A DNA stretch of 64,000 bases from Sphingobium xanthum (lineage in GTDB: Bacteria; Pseudomonadota; Alphaproteobacteria; Sphingomonadales; Sphingomonadaceae): the NCBI RefSeq assembly GCF_019737615.1, contig NZ_JAHKKS010000002.1:434001-498000 (forward strand), given 5' to 3'. The notes beneath the pieces were generated by a model. That model was not told the origin of the DNA and made no database searches. It saw only the letters and a list, made by a program, of their open reading frames with translations. This document shows, piece by piece, positions 24,332-32,174 of the stretch. How positions within the stretch are numbered: the stretch's first letter is position 1; each line of letters begins with the position of its first letter. The position numbers were made by a program, and so were the translations under genes.

Positions 24332-25525
24332 ATGATCGAAAGCCGGACAACCGCACGCACGCACCAGCCACGCGAACATCATTGGGACACGCTGCGCGCC
24401 CTGCTGATGCTGCTCGGCATCCCTTATCATGTCGCCATGGCCTATCGGCTCGACATGCCGTGGATTCTCACGTCGGGCGAGGGCGTAATCGCCCTGAACT
24501 GGATTGCGCAAGCCATCCACAGCTTCCGCATGCCGGCCTTCTTCCTCATCACCGGCTACTTCGCGATGCTGCTTCTCGCGCGCCGTTCGCCGGGACTCTG
24601 GCTGCGGAGCCGCTTCGCGCGGCTCGGCGTGCCGTTCGTCGCCGCCTTGCTGACGCTCAACCCGTTGCTCAACCTCATCTGCGAGCTCTCCAATCTGGAC
24701 TGGCGCGACGCGCTCACCTCATGGGATCACAACAGCGCGACATCGGGGGGCTACTGGATCCGCCATCTCTGGTTCCTCATCGTCCTGCTCTATTTGAGCA
24801 GTGCCGTCGCTCTATGCTGCTGGCTCTTCCCCAGCCTTCAGAGGGCAACACTGACGCCGCGGACAGACCAATGGCTCGCGCGCCATGTCGTGCCGGTCGT
24901 GATCGCTATCGCCGTCCTGCTTGGTATCTGGCAAGCCGGCATGATCGAGCTGTTCTACATCGGCGGCTTCGCGACCAATGGTTATCAGCAGATCCTGCGT
25001 CTCGATCAGTTGATCGAATTCGCGCCCTGGTTCCTGCTCGGTGGCATCATCGCCCGCGCGCCCGCGCTGAAAAACACGCTCTATCGCCTGTCGCCGCCGC
25101 TCATCGTTTTCGCACTCGCGGCTCTGGCGATTGATCTCGCCTTCCGCGAACTTCTCTGGCCGCCATATGGCCGCTTCCTCGATACGCTGGCCGCTGTCGG
25201 CGTGACGCAGACACTCATCGCCTTGATCAAGCGCGTCGCCGACCGCCCCTCGCCGACCGTGAAAGCGCTGGTCGATGCAAGCTTCGTCATCTACCTGTTC
25301 CACCTGCCTATCCTCGCCGCGCTCGTGGTGTTCGCCGGACCGCATTTGGCCATCCCGCTCGGCATCAAGGCGCCACTTTTCATGGCGCTCACCTTCGCGC
25401 TGAGCTGGGGCTGCTGGCTGATCGTAAAGCGCTCGCCGCTGCTACGCTTCCTCTATGATGGCGTGCGGCTGTCGACACCGTCGCGGCCTGCCCTCTCGCC
25501 TTCCGAACCGGCATTCCAGAAATAG
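24332..25525 (+). CDS. Acyltransferase 3 / OpgC-like integral membrane protein
   Basis: 397-residue membrane enzyme with about ten helices. The ATG at 24332 follows GAGGAACTGGGACG; an upstream in-frame ATG at 24257 gives an unlikely polar extension. Family marks: HHWDTLRALLMLLGIPYHVA (the D-x-L-R-A signature with an early His), SFRMPAFFLITGYFAM, RFARLGVPFV, and FVIYLFHLPIL near the end. Members transfer acyl groups such as succinyl or acetyl to periplasmic glucans or surface glycans. The acceptor here is unknown. Confidence 0.85.
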   Translation: MIESRTTARTHQPREHHWDTLRALLMLLGIPYHVAMAYRLDMPWILTSGEGVIALNWIAQAIHSFRMPAFFLITGYFAMLLLARRSPGLWLRSRFARLGVPFVAALLTLNPLLNLICELSNLDWRDALTSWDHNSATSGGYWIRHLWFLIVLLYLSSAVALCCWLFPSLQRATLTPRTDQWLARHVVPVVIAIAVLLGIWQAGMIELFYIGGFATNGYQQILRLDQLIEFAPWFLLGGIIARAPALKNTLYRLSPPLIVFALAALAIDLAFRELLWPPYGRFLDTLAAVGVTQTLIALIKRVADRPSPTVKALVDASFVIYLFHLPILAALVVFAGPHLAIPLGIKAPLFMALTFALSWGCWLIVKRSPLLRFLYDGVRLSTPSRPALSPSEPAFQK

Positions 25526-25598
25526 GACGGAACGCCGCGCGGGCGCGTCGCGTTCAATCCTTGCGCAGACGCTGGCCTTCACGTAAGGACGCTGCGTC

Positions 25599-25676
25599 AT
25601 GTCACCGAACGCCGTGTCCTTTTGGTACTTTAGCTATCCGACGCCCCTGGCGGACGGAGGTTTCGGCGCGGCCTGA
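25599..25676 (+). CDS. Aromatic amino-acid leader peptide of the aroG attenuator
   Basis: A 25-codon frame with a good ribosome site (AAGGAC, 8 bases before ATG). It contains Phe-Trp-Tyr-Phe-Ser-Tyr in codons 8-13 (25620-25637) and ends at TGA 25674-25676. Five aromatic residues in six codons directly before a DAHP synthase gene are the hallmark of a ribosome-stalling leader: shortage of Phe, Trp or Tyr would halt the ribosome here. It is too short for ordinary gene finding. Confidence 0.85.
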   Translation: MSPNAVSFWYFSYPTPLADGGFGAA

Positions 25677-25703
25677 CAAAAGGACCCGGACGACAACCAA
25701 CCA

Positions 25704-25731
25704 GCCGCCAGCTTCTGGCGGCTTTTCTTTT
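25704..25731 (+). terminator. Rho-independent attenuator terminator upstream of aroG
   Basis: GCCGCCAG (25704-25711), loop CTT, CTGGCGGC (25715-25722), then TTTTCTTTT. This is a perfect 8-bp stem with a U-run, lying 28 bases after the leader stop and about 40 before the aroG start. The leader carries CTGGCGG at 25647-25653, identical to the 3' arm, so it can pair with the 5' arm and act as antiterminator when the ribosome stalls on the aromatic codons. Confidence 0.85.
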
Positions 25732-25771
25732 GCCGCCAGACTGGCTCCCAGACGATGATGAGGAAGCCCAG

Positions 25772-26860
25772 ATGAGCAAGCACCTGCCCCATTCCACCGA
25801 CGACGTCCGCATCCGACGGATCGATCCGCTGACCCCGCCAGTCGAAGTAATGGCGCAGCTCGTCCGCACGCCCAAGGCGAACCGCACGGTCACCGCCGCG
25901 CGCGAGGCGTGCCACGAGATCCTGCATGGCAAGGACGATCGCCTCGTCGTCGTGGTCGGCCCCTGCTCGATCCACGATCCCGAAGCGGCGATGGACTATG
26001 CCCACCGCCTCATCGCAGAGCGCGAGCGACACAAGGGCGATCTCGAAATCCTGATGCGCGTCTATTTCGAGAAACCGCGCACCACCGTCGGCTGGAAGGG
26101 CCTCATCAATGACCCGCATCTGGACGGCAGTTTCCGCATCGACGAGGGCATCCGCCTCGCGCGTGGCCTGTTGCTGGAGATCAACGGCCTCGGCATGCCC
26201 GCCGCCTGCGAGTTCCTCGACGTCATCACGCCCCAGTACATTGCAGACCTCGTCGGCTGGGGCGCGATCGGCGCGCGCACGACCGAGAGCCAGATCCACC
26301 GTGAAATGGCCTCCGGCCTCTCCTGCCCGGTCGGCTTCAAGAACGGCACCGGCGGCGACCTGCGCATCGCGATGGACGCAATCAAGGCCGCCTCGCAGCC
26401 GCATCATTTCCTCGCCGTCACCAAGGACGGCCGCGCCGGCATCGCCTCGACGACCGGCAACGAGGATTGCCATGTCGTCCTGCGCGGCGGCACGGCGCCG
26501 AACTATGATGCCGCGAGCGTCGCGGCCGCCTGTGACGGGCTGGTCGCACAGGGTCTCGCCCCGGCCGTGATGATCGACGCCAGCCACGCCAACAGCAGCA
26601 AGACGCCCGAGAACCAACCGGCGGTGATCGCAGATATTGCGGGTCAACTCGCGGCAGGCGAGACACGCATCATGGGCGTGATGATCGAGAGCCATCTCGT
26701 CGCGGGCCGACAGAACCTCGTTCCGGGTCAGAAGCTCGTCTATGGCCAGAGCATCACCGACGGCTGCATCGACTGGGAGACCACGGTAACGGTTCTGGAC
26801 GATCTGGCAGCGGGCGTCCGGACACGGCGCGAAGCAACCAAGGAGCTGGCGCGGGCGTGA
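25772..26860 (+). CDS. aroG: 3-deoxy-7-phosphoheptulonate synthase, type I (DAHP synthase)
   Basis: 362-residue first enzyme of the shikimate pathway, joining phosphoenolpyruvate and erythrose-4-P. The start at 25772 follows AGGAAG. Type-I marks: VVVVGPCSIHDPEAAMDYA, RVYFEKPRTTVGWKGLINDP, AIGARTTESQIHREMASGLS, GFKNGTGGDL, and IDASHANSSKTPENQ near the metal site. The symbol aroG is used for the family; it could equally be called aroF or aroH because isozyme feedback type cannot be read. Expression is probably controlled by the leader peptide and terminator just upstream. Confidence 0.95.
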   Translation: MSKHLPHSTDDVRIRRIDPLTPPVEVMAQLVRTPKANRTVTAAREACHEILHGKDDRLVVVVGPCSIHDPEAAMDYAHRLIAERERHKGDLEILMRVYFEKPRTTVGWKGLINDPHLDGSFRIDEGIRLARGLLLEINGLGMPAACEFLDVITPQYIADLVGWGAIGARTTESQIHREMASGLSCPVGFKNGTGGDLRIAMDAIKAASQPHHFLAVTKDGRAGIASTTGNEDCHVVLRGGTAPNYDAASVAAACDGLVAQGLAPAVMIDASHANSSKTPENQPAVIADIAGQLAAGETRIMGVMIESHLVAGRQNLVPGQKLVYGQSITDGCIDWETTVTVLDDLAAGVRTRREATKELARA

Positions 26861-26865
26861 CTATC

Positions 26866-27024
26866 CTCGCCCCCTTGGGGAGAGGACAGTGCAGCTTGCC
26901 GCGAACGCGGCTAGCGAAACTTGGAGAGGGGTTTTGCGCAACGTCGCGCCCCCTCTCCAACTCCGCCTAACTCGCTCCGCTCGCAAGGCTCCGTATCCTC
27001 TCCCCGAACGGGGCGAGGAAAGCA
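26866..27024. repeat. Intergenic inverted repeat between aroG and rpsD
   Basis: CTCGCCCCCTTGGGGAGAGG near the left end is mirrored by CCTCTCCCCGAACGGGGCGAGG near the right end. Between them CTTGGAGAGGGG opposes CCCCCTCTCCAA. The layered, mostly GC mirror symmetry resembles the 18965-19101 elements. The gap 26861-27211 holds this repeat and presumably the rpsD promoter, but I see no clear -35/-10 pair. Confidence 0.5.
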
Positions 27025-27211
27025 GCTCCCACCAAATCCTTGACTTATCCCCCCTCCGCCGTCATAGGCGCGCCTTCGCAATTGGCCCTGCACCTCGGTG
27101 AAGCAGTGGCCCGACCCCTGAAACATGGGAATTCGGCGGATAACCGGGATCGACGCCGAGCCTCGAAAGGGTCGCGGCAGACGTTGTTAGCAATTGAAGG
27201 ACATCATCATC

Positions 27212-27826
27212 ATGACGAAGCGCACCAGCGCCAAGTATAAGCTCGATCGCCGCATGGGCGAGAACATCTGGGGCCGTCCCAAGTCCCCGGTCAATAAGCG
27301 TGAATATGGTCCCGGTCAGCACGGCCAGCGCCGCAAGGGCAAGATGTCGGACTTCGGCATCCAGCTGCGCGCCAAGCAGAAGCTCAAGGGCTATTATGGC
27401 GATGTGACCGAGAAGCAGTTCAAGAAGAACTATTTCGAAGCCAGCCGCATGAAGGGCGACACGGGCCAGAACCTGATCGGCCTGCTCGAGCGCCGCCTCG
27501 ACGCCGTCGTCTATCGCGCCAAGTTCGCGCCGACGATTTTCTCGGCCCGCCAGATCGTCTCGCACGGCCACATCTATGTGAACGGCGTGAAGTGCAACAT
27601 CGCGTCGCGTCTGGTGAAGCCGGGCGACGAGATCACGCTGGGCAAGAAGGCGCAGGAAATGGCGCTGGTCATGGAAGCGCAGGGCCTCGCCGAGCGCGAC
27701 ATTCCCGACTATATCGCTCCCGATGGCGCTGCGAAGATCACCTATGTCCGCGTTCCGACGCTGGACGAAGTGCCCTATCCGGTGAAGATGGAGCCGAATC
27801 TGGTCGTCGAGTTCTACTCGCGCTGA
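27212..27826 (+). CDS. rpsD: 30S ribosomal protein S4
   Basis: 204-residue primary-binding protein of the small ribosomal subunit that contacts 16S rRNA and helps keep decoding accurate. The start at 27212 ([20 protein letters not shown]) follows AAGGA; the TTG-initiated extension at 27194 is not used. It contains the S4 RNA-binding domain ([40 protein letters not shown]) and the usual YSR end. It stands alone, as in many alphaproteobacteria, and is followed by a strong terminator. Confidence 0.97.
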   Translation: MTKRTSAKYKLDRRMGENIWGRPKSPVNKREYGPGQHGQRRKGKMSDFGIQLRAKQKLKGYYGDVTEKQFKKNYFEASRMKGDTGQNLIGLLERRLDAVVYRAKFAPTIFSARQIVSHGHIYVNGVKCNIASRLVKPGDEITLGKKAQEMALVMEAQGLAERDIPDYIAPDGAAKITYVRVPTLDEVPYPVKMEPNLVVEFYSR

Positions 27827-27852
27827 TCGGTCACGTCAGGGAACACAAGAAC

Positions 27853-27884
27853 GGGCGGTCCGGCGACGGGCCGCCCTTCTTCTT
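27853..27884 (+). terminator. Rho-independent terminator of rpsD
   Basis: GGGCGGTCC pairs with GGGCCGCCC (8 of 9 Watson-Crick plus one G-U) across a GGCGAC-type loop, followed by TTCTTCTT. It starts 26 bases after the rpsD stop and also lies just behind the convergent SDR gene. Confidence 0.8.
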
Positions 27885-27896
27885 AGGGGTACGGAA

Positions 27897-28898
27897 TCAG
27901 CTCTCGATGATGGACTTCCACGCAGGCGCTGCCCGCTCTCCGCGCGCCGCCGCGTCCAGCGCATCCAACGCCGCCTGGCTCGGCGCGCCAGCGCGCAGAT
28001 GCATGTTCGGAGCGATCATATAGGCGCGATCCTGTCGTTCGACCGACCCAAGCGCATCCGCCAGCGCCTCCTGCTCCCATGCCGCGCCGCCATTCGACAG
28101 ATGCGTCTCCGCGCTCATCCCTTCGAACAGATAGATGTCGTCGCCATCGACGCCGAAGACACGCCCCGTAAATCGACAGGCGGGCGAGGCCAGATACAGC
28201 ATCAGCCGCGAGATGTTGTCCGGCGCCATCCGATCAAAACCGAGCTCGGGCGTCCGCATGATATCATCGAGCATAGGCACGGCATCGGTCATCCGCGAGC
28301 GCGCCATCGGCGCCAAGGCATTCACCCGGACGCCAAGATGCGCAATCTCCGAAGCGGTCGCCATGGTCAGTGCCGCGACGCCCGCCTTGGAGACGCAATA
28401 GGAGGTCGCGCCGGGCGGCGGATTGGTGCCGGCCGGCGAGGAGGTGTTGACGATCGCGCGGCCGGGCTCCGGCCCCTGCTCCCCCCAATGCCGCACGGCC
28501 CAATGCATGAGCGCCGCCGTGCCGGTCAGGTTGACGGCAAGCACCCGCTCCCACCCCGCGCCGCTCTCGGTCGCGATCGACTCATACTGCGTGATCCCCG
28601 CATTGTTGACGAGGATGTCCAGCCGACCGAAGCGCGCGAGCGCCAGATCGACCAGCGCCTTCGCCTGATCCCACCCGGCTATATCGGTCGCATCGGCAAT
28701 CGCGGCGCCCCCCGCCGCGCGGATCTCGTCCGCCACCGCCGCGGCCGGCCCGCCATCGCTGCCACCGCCGGTGATGCCGCTGCCGAGATCGTTGACGATG
28801 ACGGACGCGCCCTGCGCCGCCAGCGTCAGCGCATGGCTGCGGCCGATCCCGCGCCCTGCCCCGGTCACGATCGCCACCTTGCCGGCCAGCATGCTCAT
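27897..28898 (-). CDS. Short-chain dehydrogenase/reductase (SDR)
   Basis: 333-residue NAD(P)-dependent oxidoreductase. Classical motifs: GKVAIVTGAGRGIGRSHALT (cofactor-binding TGxxxGIG at about 12-19), an NNAG element in DILVNNAGITQYES, and the active-site Tyr-x3-Lys in SYCVSKAGVAALT. The C-terminal extension (about 80 residues) is longer than usual. The ATG at 28898 is preferred over a TTG at 28913 because GAGTGG precedes it. Last gene of a minus-strand operon behind the CmcJ/NvfI-like enzyme (11 bases apart). Probably oxidises an alcohol in the same pathway; substrate unknown. Confidence 0.88.
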   Translation of the reverse strand: MSMLAGKVAIVTGAGRGIGRSHALTLAAQGASVIVNDLGSGITGGGSDGGPAAAVADEIRAAGGAAIADATDIAGWDQAKALVDLALARFGRLDILVNNAGITQYESIATESGAGWERVLAVNLTGTAALMHWAVRHWGEQGPEPGRAIVNTSSPAGTNPPPGATSYCVSKAGVAALTMATASEIAHLGVRVNALAPMARSRMTDAVPMLDDIMRTPELGFDRMAPDNISRLMLYLASPACRFTGRVFGVDGDDIYLFEGMSAETHLSNGGAAWEQEALADALGSVERQDRAYMIAPNMHLRAGAPSQAALDALDAAARGERAAPAWKSIIES

Positions 28899-28909
28899 CG
28901 CCCGGCCAC

Positions 28910-29770
28910 TCAATCGTAGAACGCGAAGAAGCGCGCTTCGAGGCTGGCGCGCGGCGCGGCATCCCCCTGCCCCGGCACATCGAAGGCGGTATGGAATGGC
29001 TGCACGGCATCCGGCTCGGCCGAGTCATAGCCGATGAACACCAGCACATCCTCCGCGCCCATGTCCGATGCGTACCACCAGCGATGTTCCGGCCTGTACC
29101 GGCAGCTGCGCGCCTCGATGACTTCGAGCACCGATCCCTTCTCGCCGATCACCGCATCGTAGAAGGCCACATCGGCGTCCTTTACCGACGATCGGTCACA
29201 CAGCGTCAACAGATTGTCCTGCGGCGGATCGGAGACGGTCCGCCATGTCTGATACAGCACGACGCGACTATAGGGCGCGATCTCGCGACCAGCGGCTTTC
29301 AGGCTGAAATCGAGGAAGCGCCGCACCGATTGCTCGGTCACGTCGAGATGGATGAAGCCCGCCGCACCGGCCCAGCTCTGCCGCTTGGACCGCGCGCTGA
29401 AGCGCACGGTGAGCCCCGTTGCCTGCGGTATCACTTCGCGCGCGCCGCTGATCTCGTGGATGAGCGGCAGCAGTTCGTCATAATAGGCCTGGTTGATGGG
29501 CGGCAGCCCCTCCTGCGCGATCAGATTGGTGTCGAGCATCTCCGGGCTGCGCGCGACCTTGCTGTTATGCTGCGCGAGCAGGAAGCCCTGCTGCGCAATG
29601 CTGACTGCGCCGGGAGCAGCGCGCATGTCGCGTATATCGACCTCGTGCGGCTCCATCGGCATGAGGTTGCGCTCCGGCTCGACCAGATCGAACCGCCCTC
29701 GCGGCACGTTCGGATCGAAATAGTTGAGTGTCGCCTTCACGCTTGTCGCGTTGATCGTTGCAGTTGCCAT
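28910..29770 (-). CDS. CmcJ/NvfI family oxidoreductase
   Basis: 286-residue protein of the CmcJ/NvfI/AsaB-like family, known mainly from fungal and actinobacterial secondary metabolism as oxygenase- or hydroxylation-linked enzymes. Recognisable blocks: ATLNYFDPNVPRGRFD at the N-terminus, GFIHLDVTEQSV (candidate iron-binding His and Asp), YQTWRTVSDPPQDNLLTLCD, and HRWWYASDMGAEDVLVFIGY near the end. These agree with the family's iron-dependent core. It sits between an MFS transporter (48 bases) and an SDR in one operon, which suggests uptake plus oxidative breakdown of a small molecule rather than product synthesis; both remain inference. Confidence 0.75.
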   Translation of the reverse strand: MATATINATSVKATLNYFDPNVPRGRFDLVEPERNLMPMEPHEVDIRDMRAAPGAVSIAQQGFLLAQHNSKVARSPEMLDTNLIAQEGLPPINQAYYDELLPLIHEISGAREVIPQATGLTVRFSARSKRQSWAGAAGFIHLDVTEQSVRRFLDFSLKAAGREIAPYSRVVLYQTWRTVSDPPQDNLLTLCDRSSVKDADVAFYDAVIGEKGSVLEVIEARSCRYRPEHRWWYASDMGAEDVLVFIGYDSAEPDAVQPFHTAFDVPGQGDAAPRASLEARFFAFYD

Positions 29771-29818
29771 GTCGTCATCCTCTCTCCGATCCCAGCATCG
29801 GGCCGCCCTGCCCGCCCG

Positions 29819-31138
29819 TCAATAGGCCTGCCAGCGGCGCTTCATCACGCTCACGGCCGCGATGCAAAGCAGAGCGGGAAGGGCGAGCAGCGCGAGGATC
29901 TGAGGCGCTTCGAGGCCGATCTGGATCATCCAGGCGCCGGTGATCGGCCCGAGGGTCGAACCAATGCCGCCAATGAGAAGCGCCCAGGAGACACCGGTCG
30001 CCTTGATGGCCGGCGGATAGAAGGCTGCGGACAGCGTGTTGAGGCCCGTCTGGCAACCGGAAACGCCGGCGCCGACGAACAGGAGCAGGAACACCCATCC
30101 AACTCCGTTGGGCACGGCAAGGAACAGCAGCAGCGAGACCGCGATGAGGCAGAAACCGCCCGCCAGTGCCGCGCGCGTGGCGCCGCGATCGAGCAGGCTC
30201 GACATGAGGATGCCGCCGGCAATGCCGCCCGCCTGGATCAGCACCGCGCCGCGCAGCGCATCGGCCATCGCCCAGCCGCTATGCTGGAGCAACGAGGGCA
30301 GCCAGCTCAGCAGCACATAGAGATTGAACAGGTTGAGGCAAAGCATCGCCCAGAGCAGCAGCGTGCGCGCGCGAAACTCGGCATTCATGAGTTGACGTGG
30401 CGATGTCCTTGGGGCCTTTGCCGGCGGCTGCACATGAACCGTCGCGGGATCGATATCGGGCGCGATCCGCCGCAGGATATGGCCGATGCGCGGATCGGCC
30501 GGCTTGCGGATGATAAGGAACTTGAGCGACTCGGGCACGAGCGACACGATCAGCAGTGCGATGAACAGCGGCCCGATGCCGCCGATGATGAATGCCCCGC
30601 GCCATCCAAAGGCCTCCAGCACCGGCGGCGCGATGAAGCCCGCGCTGAACGCACCGAGCGGCGAAGCGATGTTCATGAGGCCGACCGCCAGCGATCGCCG
30701 CGCGACCGGCGCATATTCGGACGTAAGCGCCGCGCCGTTGGGAATGCCCGCGCCGAGCGCAGCGCCGGTGAGCAGCCGCCAGAGCACGAACTCGCCCGTG
30801 GTGGTCGCAAACGCCGTGCAAGCCGTGGCGATGCCGATCAGAATCATCGCGGCGACGAGCATGGTCTTGCGCCCGATGCGATCGCCCAGCGGCCCGAGTA
30901 TTCCCGCGCCGAAAGTGATGCCGATCACCACCGCCGAGAGCGCCAGCCCGAAGCTCGCTTCCGGCAAGCCCCAGCTCTTCGCCAGCGATGGCACGGCGAG
31001 CGCCATTACCTGAATGCCGTATCCGTCCACGAACAGCGCGGCCGCGCACAGCACGGCCACAAGAATCTGCGTCGCGGTCATCGGCCGATGATCGATGATA
31101 TCGCCGAGCTCGATCGGCGCCTGCGTTTCTTGTAGCAT
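29819..31138 (-). CDS. MFS transporter, aromatic acid:H+ symporter (AAHS)-like
   Basis: 439-residue 12-helix inner-membrane transporter. The start at 31138 has GGAGCAGG before it. The AAHS-type signature is visible: AAALFVDGYGIQVMALAVPS in helix 1 (with the conserved D-G-Y), the loop GPLGDRIGRKTMLVA and the later PESLKFLI segment before the central cytoplasmic loop. Members import benzoate-, protocatechuate- or related organic acids. In the operon with a CmcJ/NvfI-like enzyme and an SDR it probably brings in their substrate. Confidence 0.82.
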   Translation of the reverse strand: MLQETQAPIELGDIIDHRPMTATQILVAVLCAAALFVDGYGIQVMALAVPSLAKSWGLPEASFGLALSAVVIGITFGAGILGPLGDRIGRKTMLVAAMILIGIATACTAFATTTGEFVLWRLLTGAALGAGIPNGAALTSEYAPVARRSLAVGLMNIASPLGAFSAGFIAPPVLEAFGWRGAFIIGGIGPLFIALLIVSLVPESLKFLIIRKPADPRIGHILRRIAPDIDPATVHVQPPAKAPRTSPRQLMNAEFRARTLLLWAMLCLNLFNLYVLLSWLPSLLQHSGWAMADALRGAVLIQAGGIAGGILMSSLLDRGATRAALAGGFCLIAVSLLLFLAVPNGVGWVFLLLFVGAGVSGCQTGLNTLSAAFYPPAIKATGVSWALLIGGIGSTLGPITGAWMIQIGLEAPQILALLALPALLCIAAVSVMKRRWQAY

Positions 31139-31198
31139 CCTGCTCCCCGAAGGACAGGTTTGCACGGACCGAACAGGAAAGCGAGCGCTAAGCGCGCG

Positions 31199-32146
31199 TC
31201 AGATCAGCGATCGCCCAAGCGCAAGATCGCCCGCCCCTTTTTCTTCCAGCCAGCGCTGCGCCCGCGCCAGCTCGGGCTTGAGCTCGGCCTCCAGGAGCGC
31301 GCGGCGAGCGAGGCGCATCTCATTGTTGAACTTCATGGCCGGCCGCTTGGCGTCGCTGGCGAACAATTCCCCATCCACGATCCGCGCCACACGATCCGCG
31401 TCCACAGGCACGTCGAGCAACGCCGCGGCGGCCATCATGACCGGCGCTGGATCGGCGAAGAAACACTCTGCATTCAGACTGCGCGCCTCGGGCCAGATCG
31501 TCATCGCCGCCTCGAACGCCCGCATCTGCTTCAGCCAGAGCGCAGCCGCGAGGCAGGGATCGTCGAGCGCAGGGAGATCGCCGAGCCATCCGGACAATTG
31601 TTGCGTGATGCCGCGCACCCATTGCCGATGCCCGGGGCTCCGCAACACGGCGAGCAGCCAGTCGTTCAGCGGGCACCAGAGGAAAATCGCTGTGACACTC
31701 GGACTGCGTGCGGCGATCTGCGGCAGGATGGCATTCACCGGAACGTTGGCCTTGACGATGGTCGGAAGGTCCGTTGCGTAGCGCCGTCCGAGCAGGGCCA
31801 GCACGATATCCAGCCGCGCTGGTTCGTACGCGACCCCCATCTGGCGCAGCGCGAGGGGTTCACGCAGCACCAGATTGCCGTCCGGCACGTCCAGTGCCCG
31901 TGCCAGCAGGGTCGATCCGCTGTGCGCGAGATGAAAAATCCAACCGACGCGGTCGATTTCCGGCATCGCCCCTATGTCGCGCAAGGGCACGATCAGCGGC
32001 TCCGGCGAAAGCGGCTGAATGCGCTGATCGAGAAAGATGGATCGACGATAGGCCCCGCGATCCATGCGCACGAACACCGCATCCGGCCCGTCGAAGCTGT
32101 GCAGATAATGATCGGGTGAGCGCAGGAGATCGGGCAAAAGCGGCAT
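31199..32146 (-). CDS. Sulfotransferase-like P-loop protein
   Basis: 315-residue cytoplasmic protein. The motif FHLAHSGSTLLARALD (about residues 71-86) resembles the PAPS 5'-phosphosulfate-binding loop of sulfotransferases. VKANVPVNAILPQIAARSPS further on could match the 3'-phosphate site. The overall sequence is divergent, so it may be a P-loop enzyme of other function. Its ATG shares two bases with the longest-frame ATG of the divergent dioxygenase gene (CATG at 32144-32147). It is upstream of the MFS gene by 60 bases and probably co-transcribed. Confidence 0.6.
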   Translation of the reverse strand: MPLLPDLLRSPDHYLHSFDGPDAVFVRMDRGAYRRSIFLDQRIQPLSPEPLIVPLRDIGAMPEIDRVGWIFHLAHSGSTLLARALDVPDGNLVLREPLALRQMGVAYEPARLDIVLALLGRRYATDLPTIVKANVPVNAILPQIAARSPSVTAIFLWCPLNDWLLAVLRSPGHRQWVRGITQQLSGWLGDLPALDDPCLAAALWLKQMRAFEAAMTIWPEARSLNAECFFADPAPVMMAAAALLDVPVDADRVARIVDGELFASDAKRPAMKFNNEMRLARRALLEAELKPELARAQRWLEEKGAGDLALGRSLI

Positions 32147-32174
32147 GACCGAGCATATAGCGACGCGGAAACGG

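Noticed and set aside
28991..31135. 714-codon plus-strand frame opposite the CmcJ-like and MFS genes
   Set aside because: Spans two real minus-strand genes and their spacer; low-complexity charged sequence with no family features.
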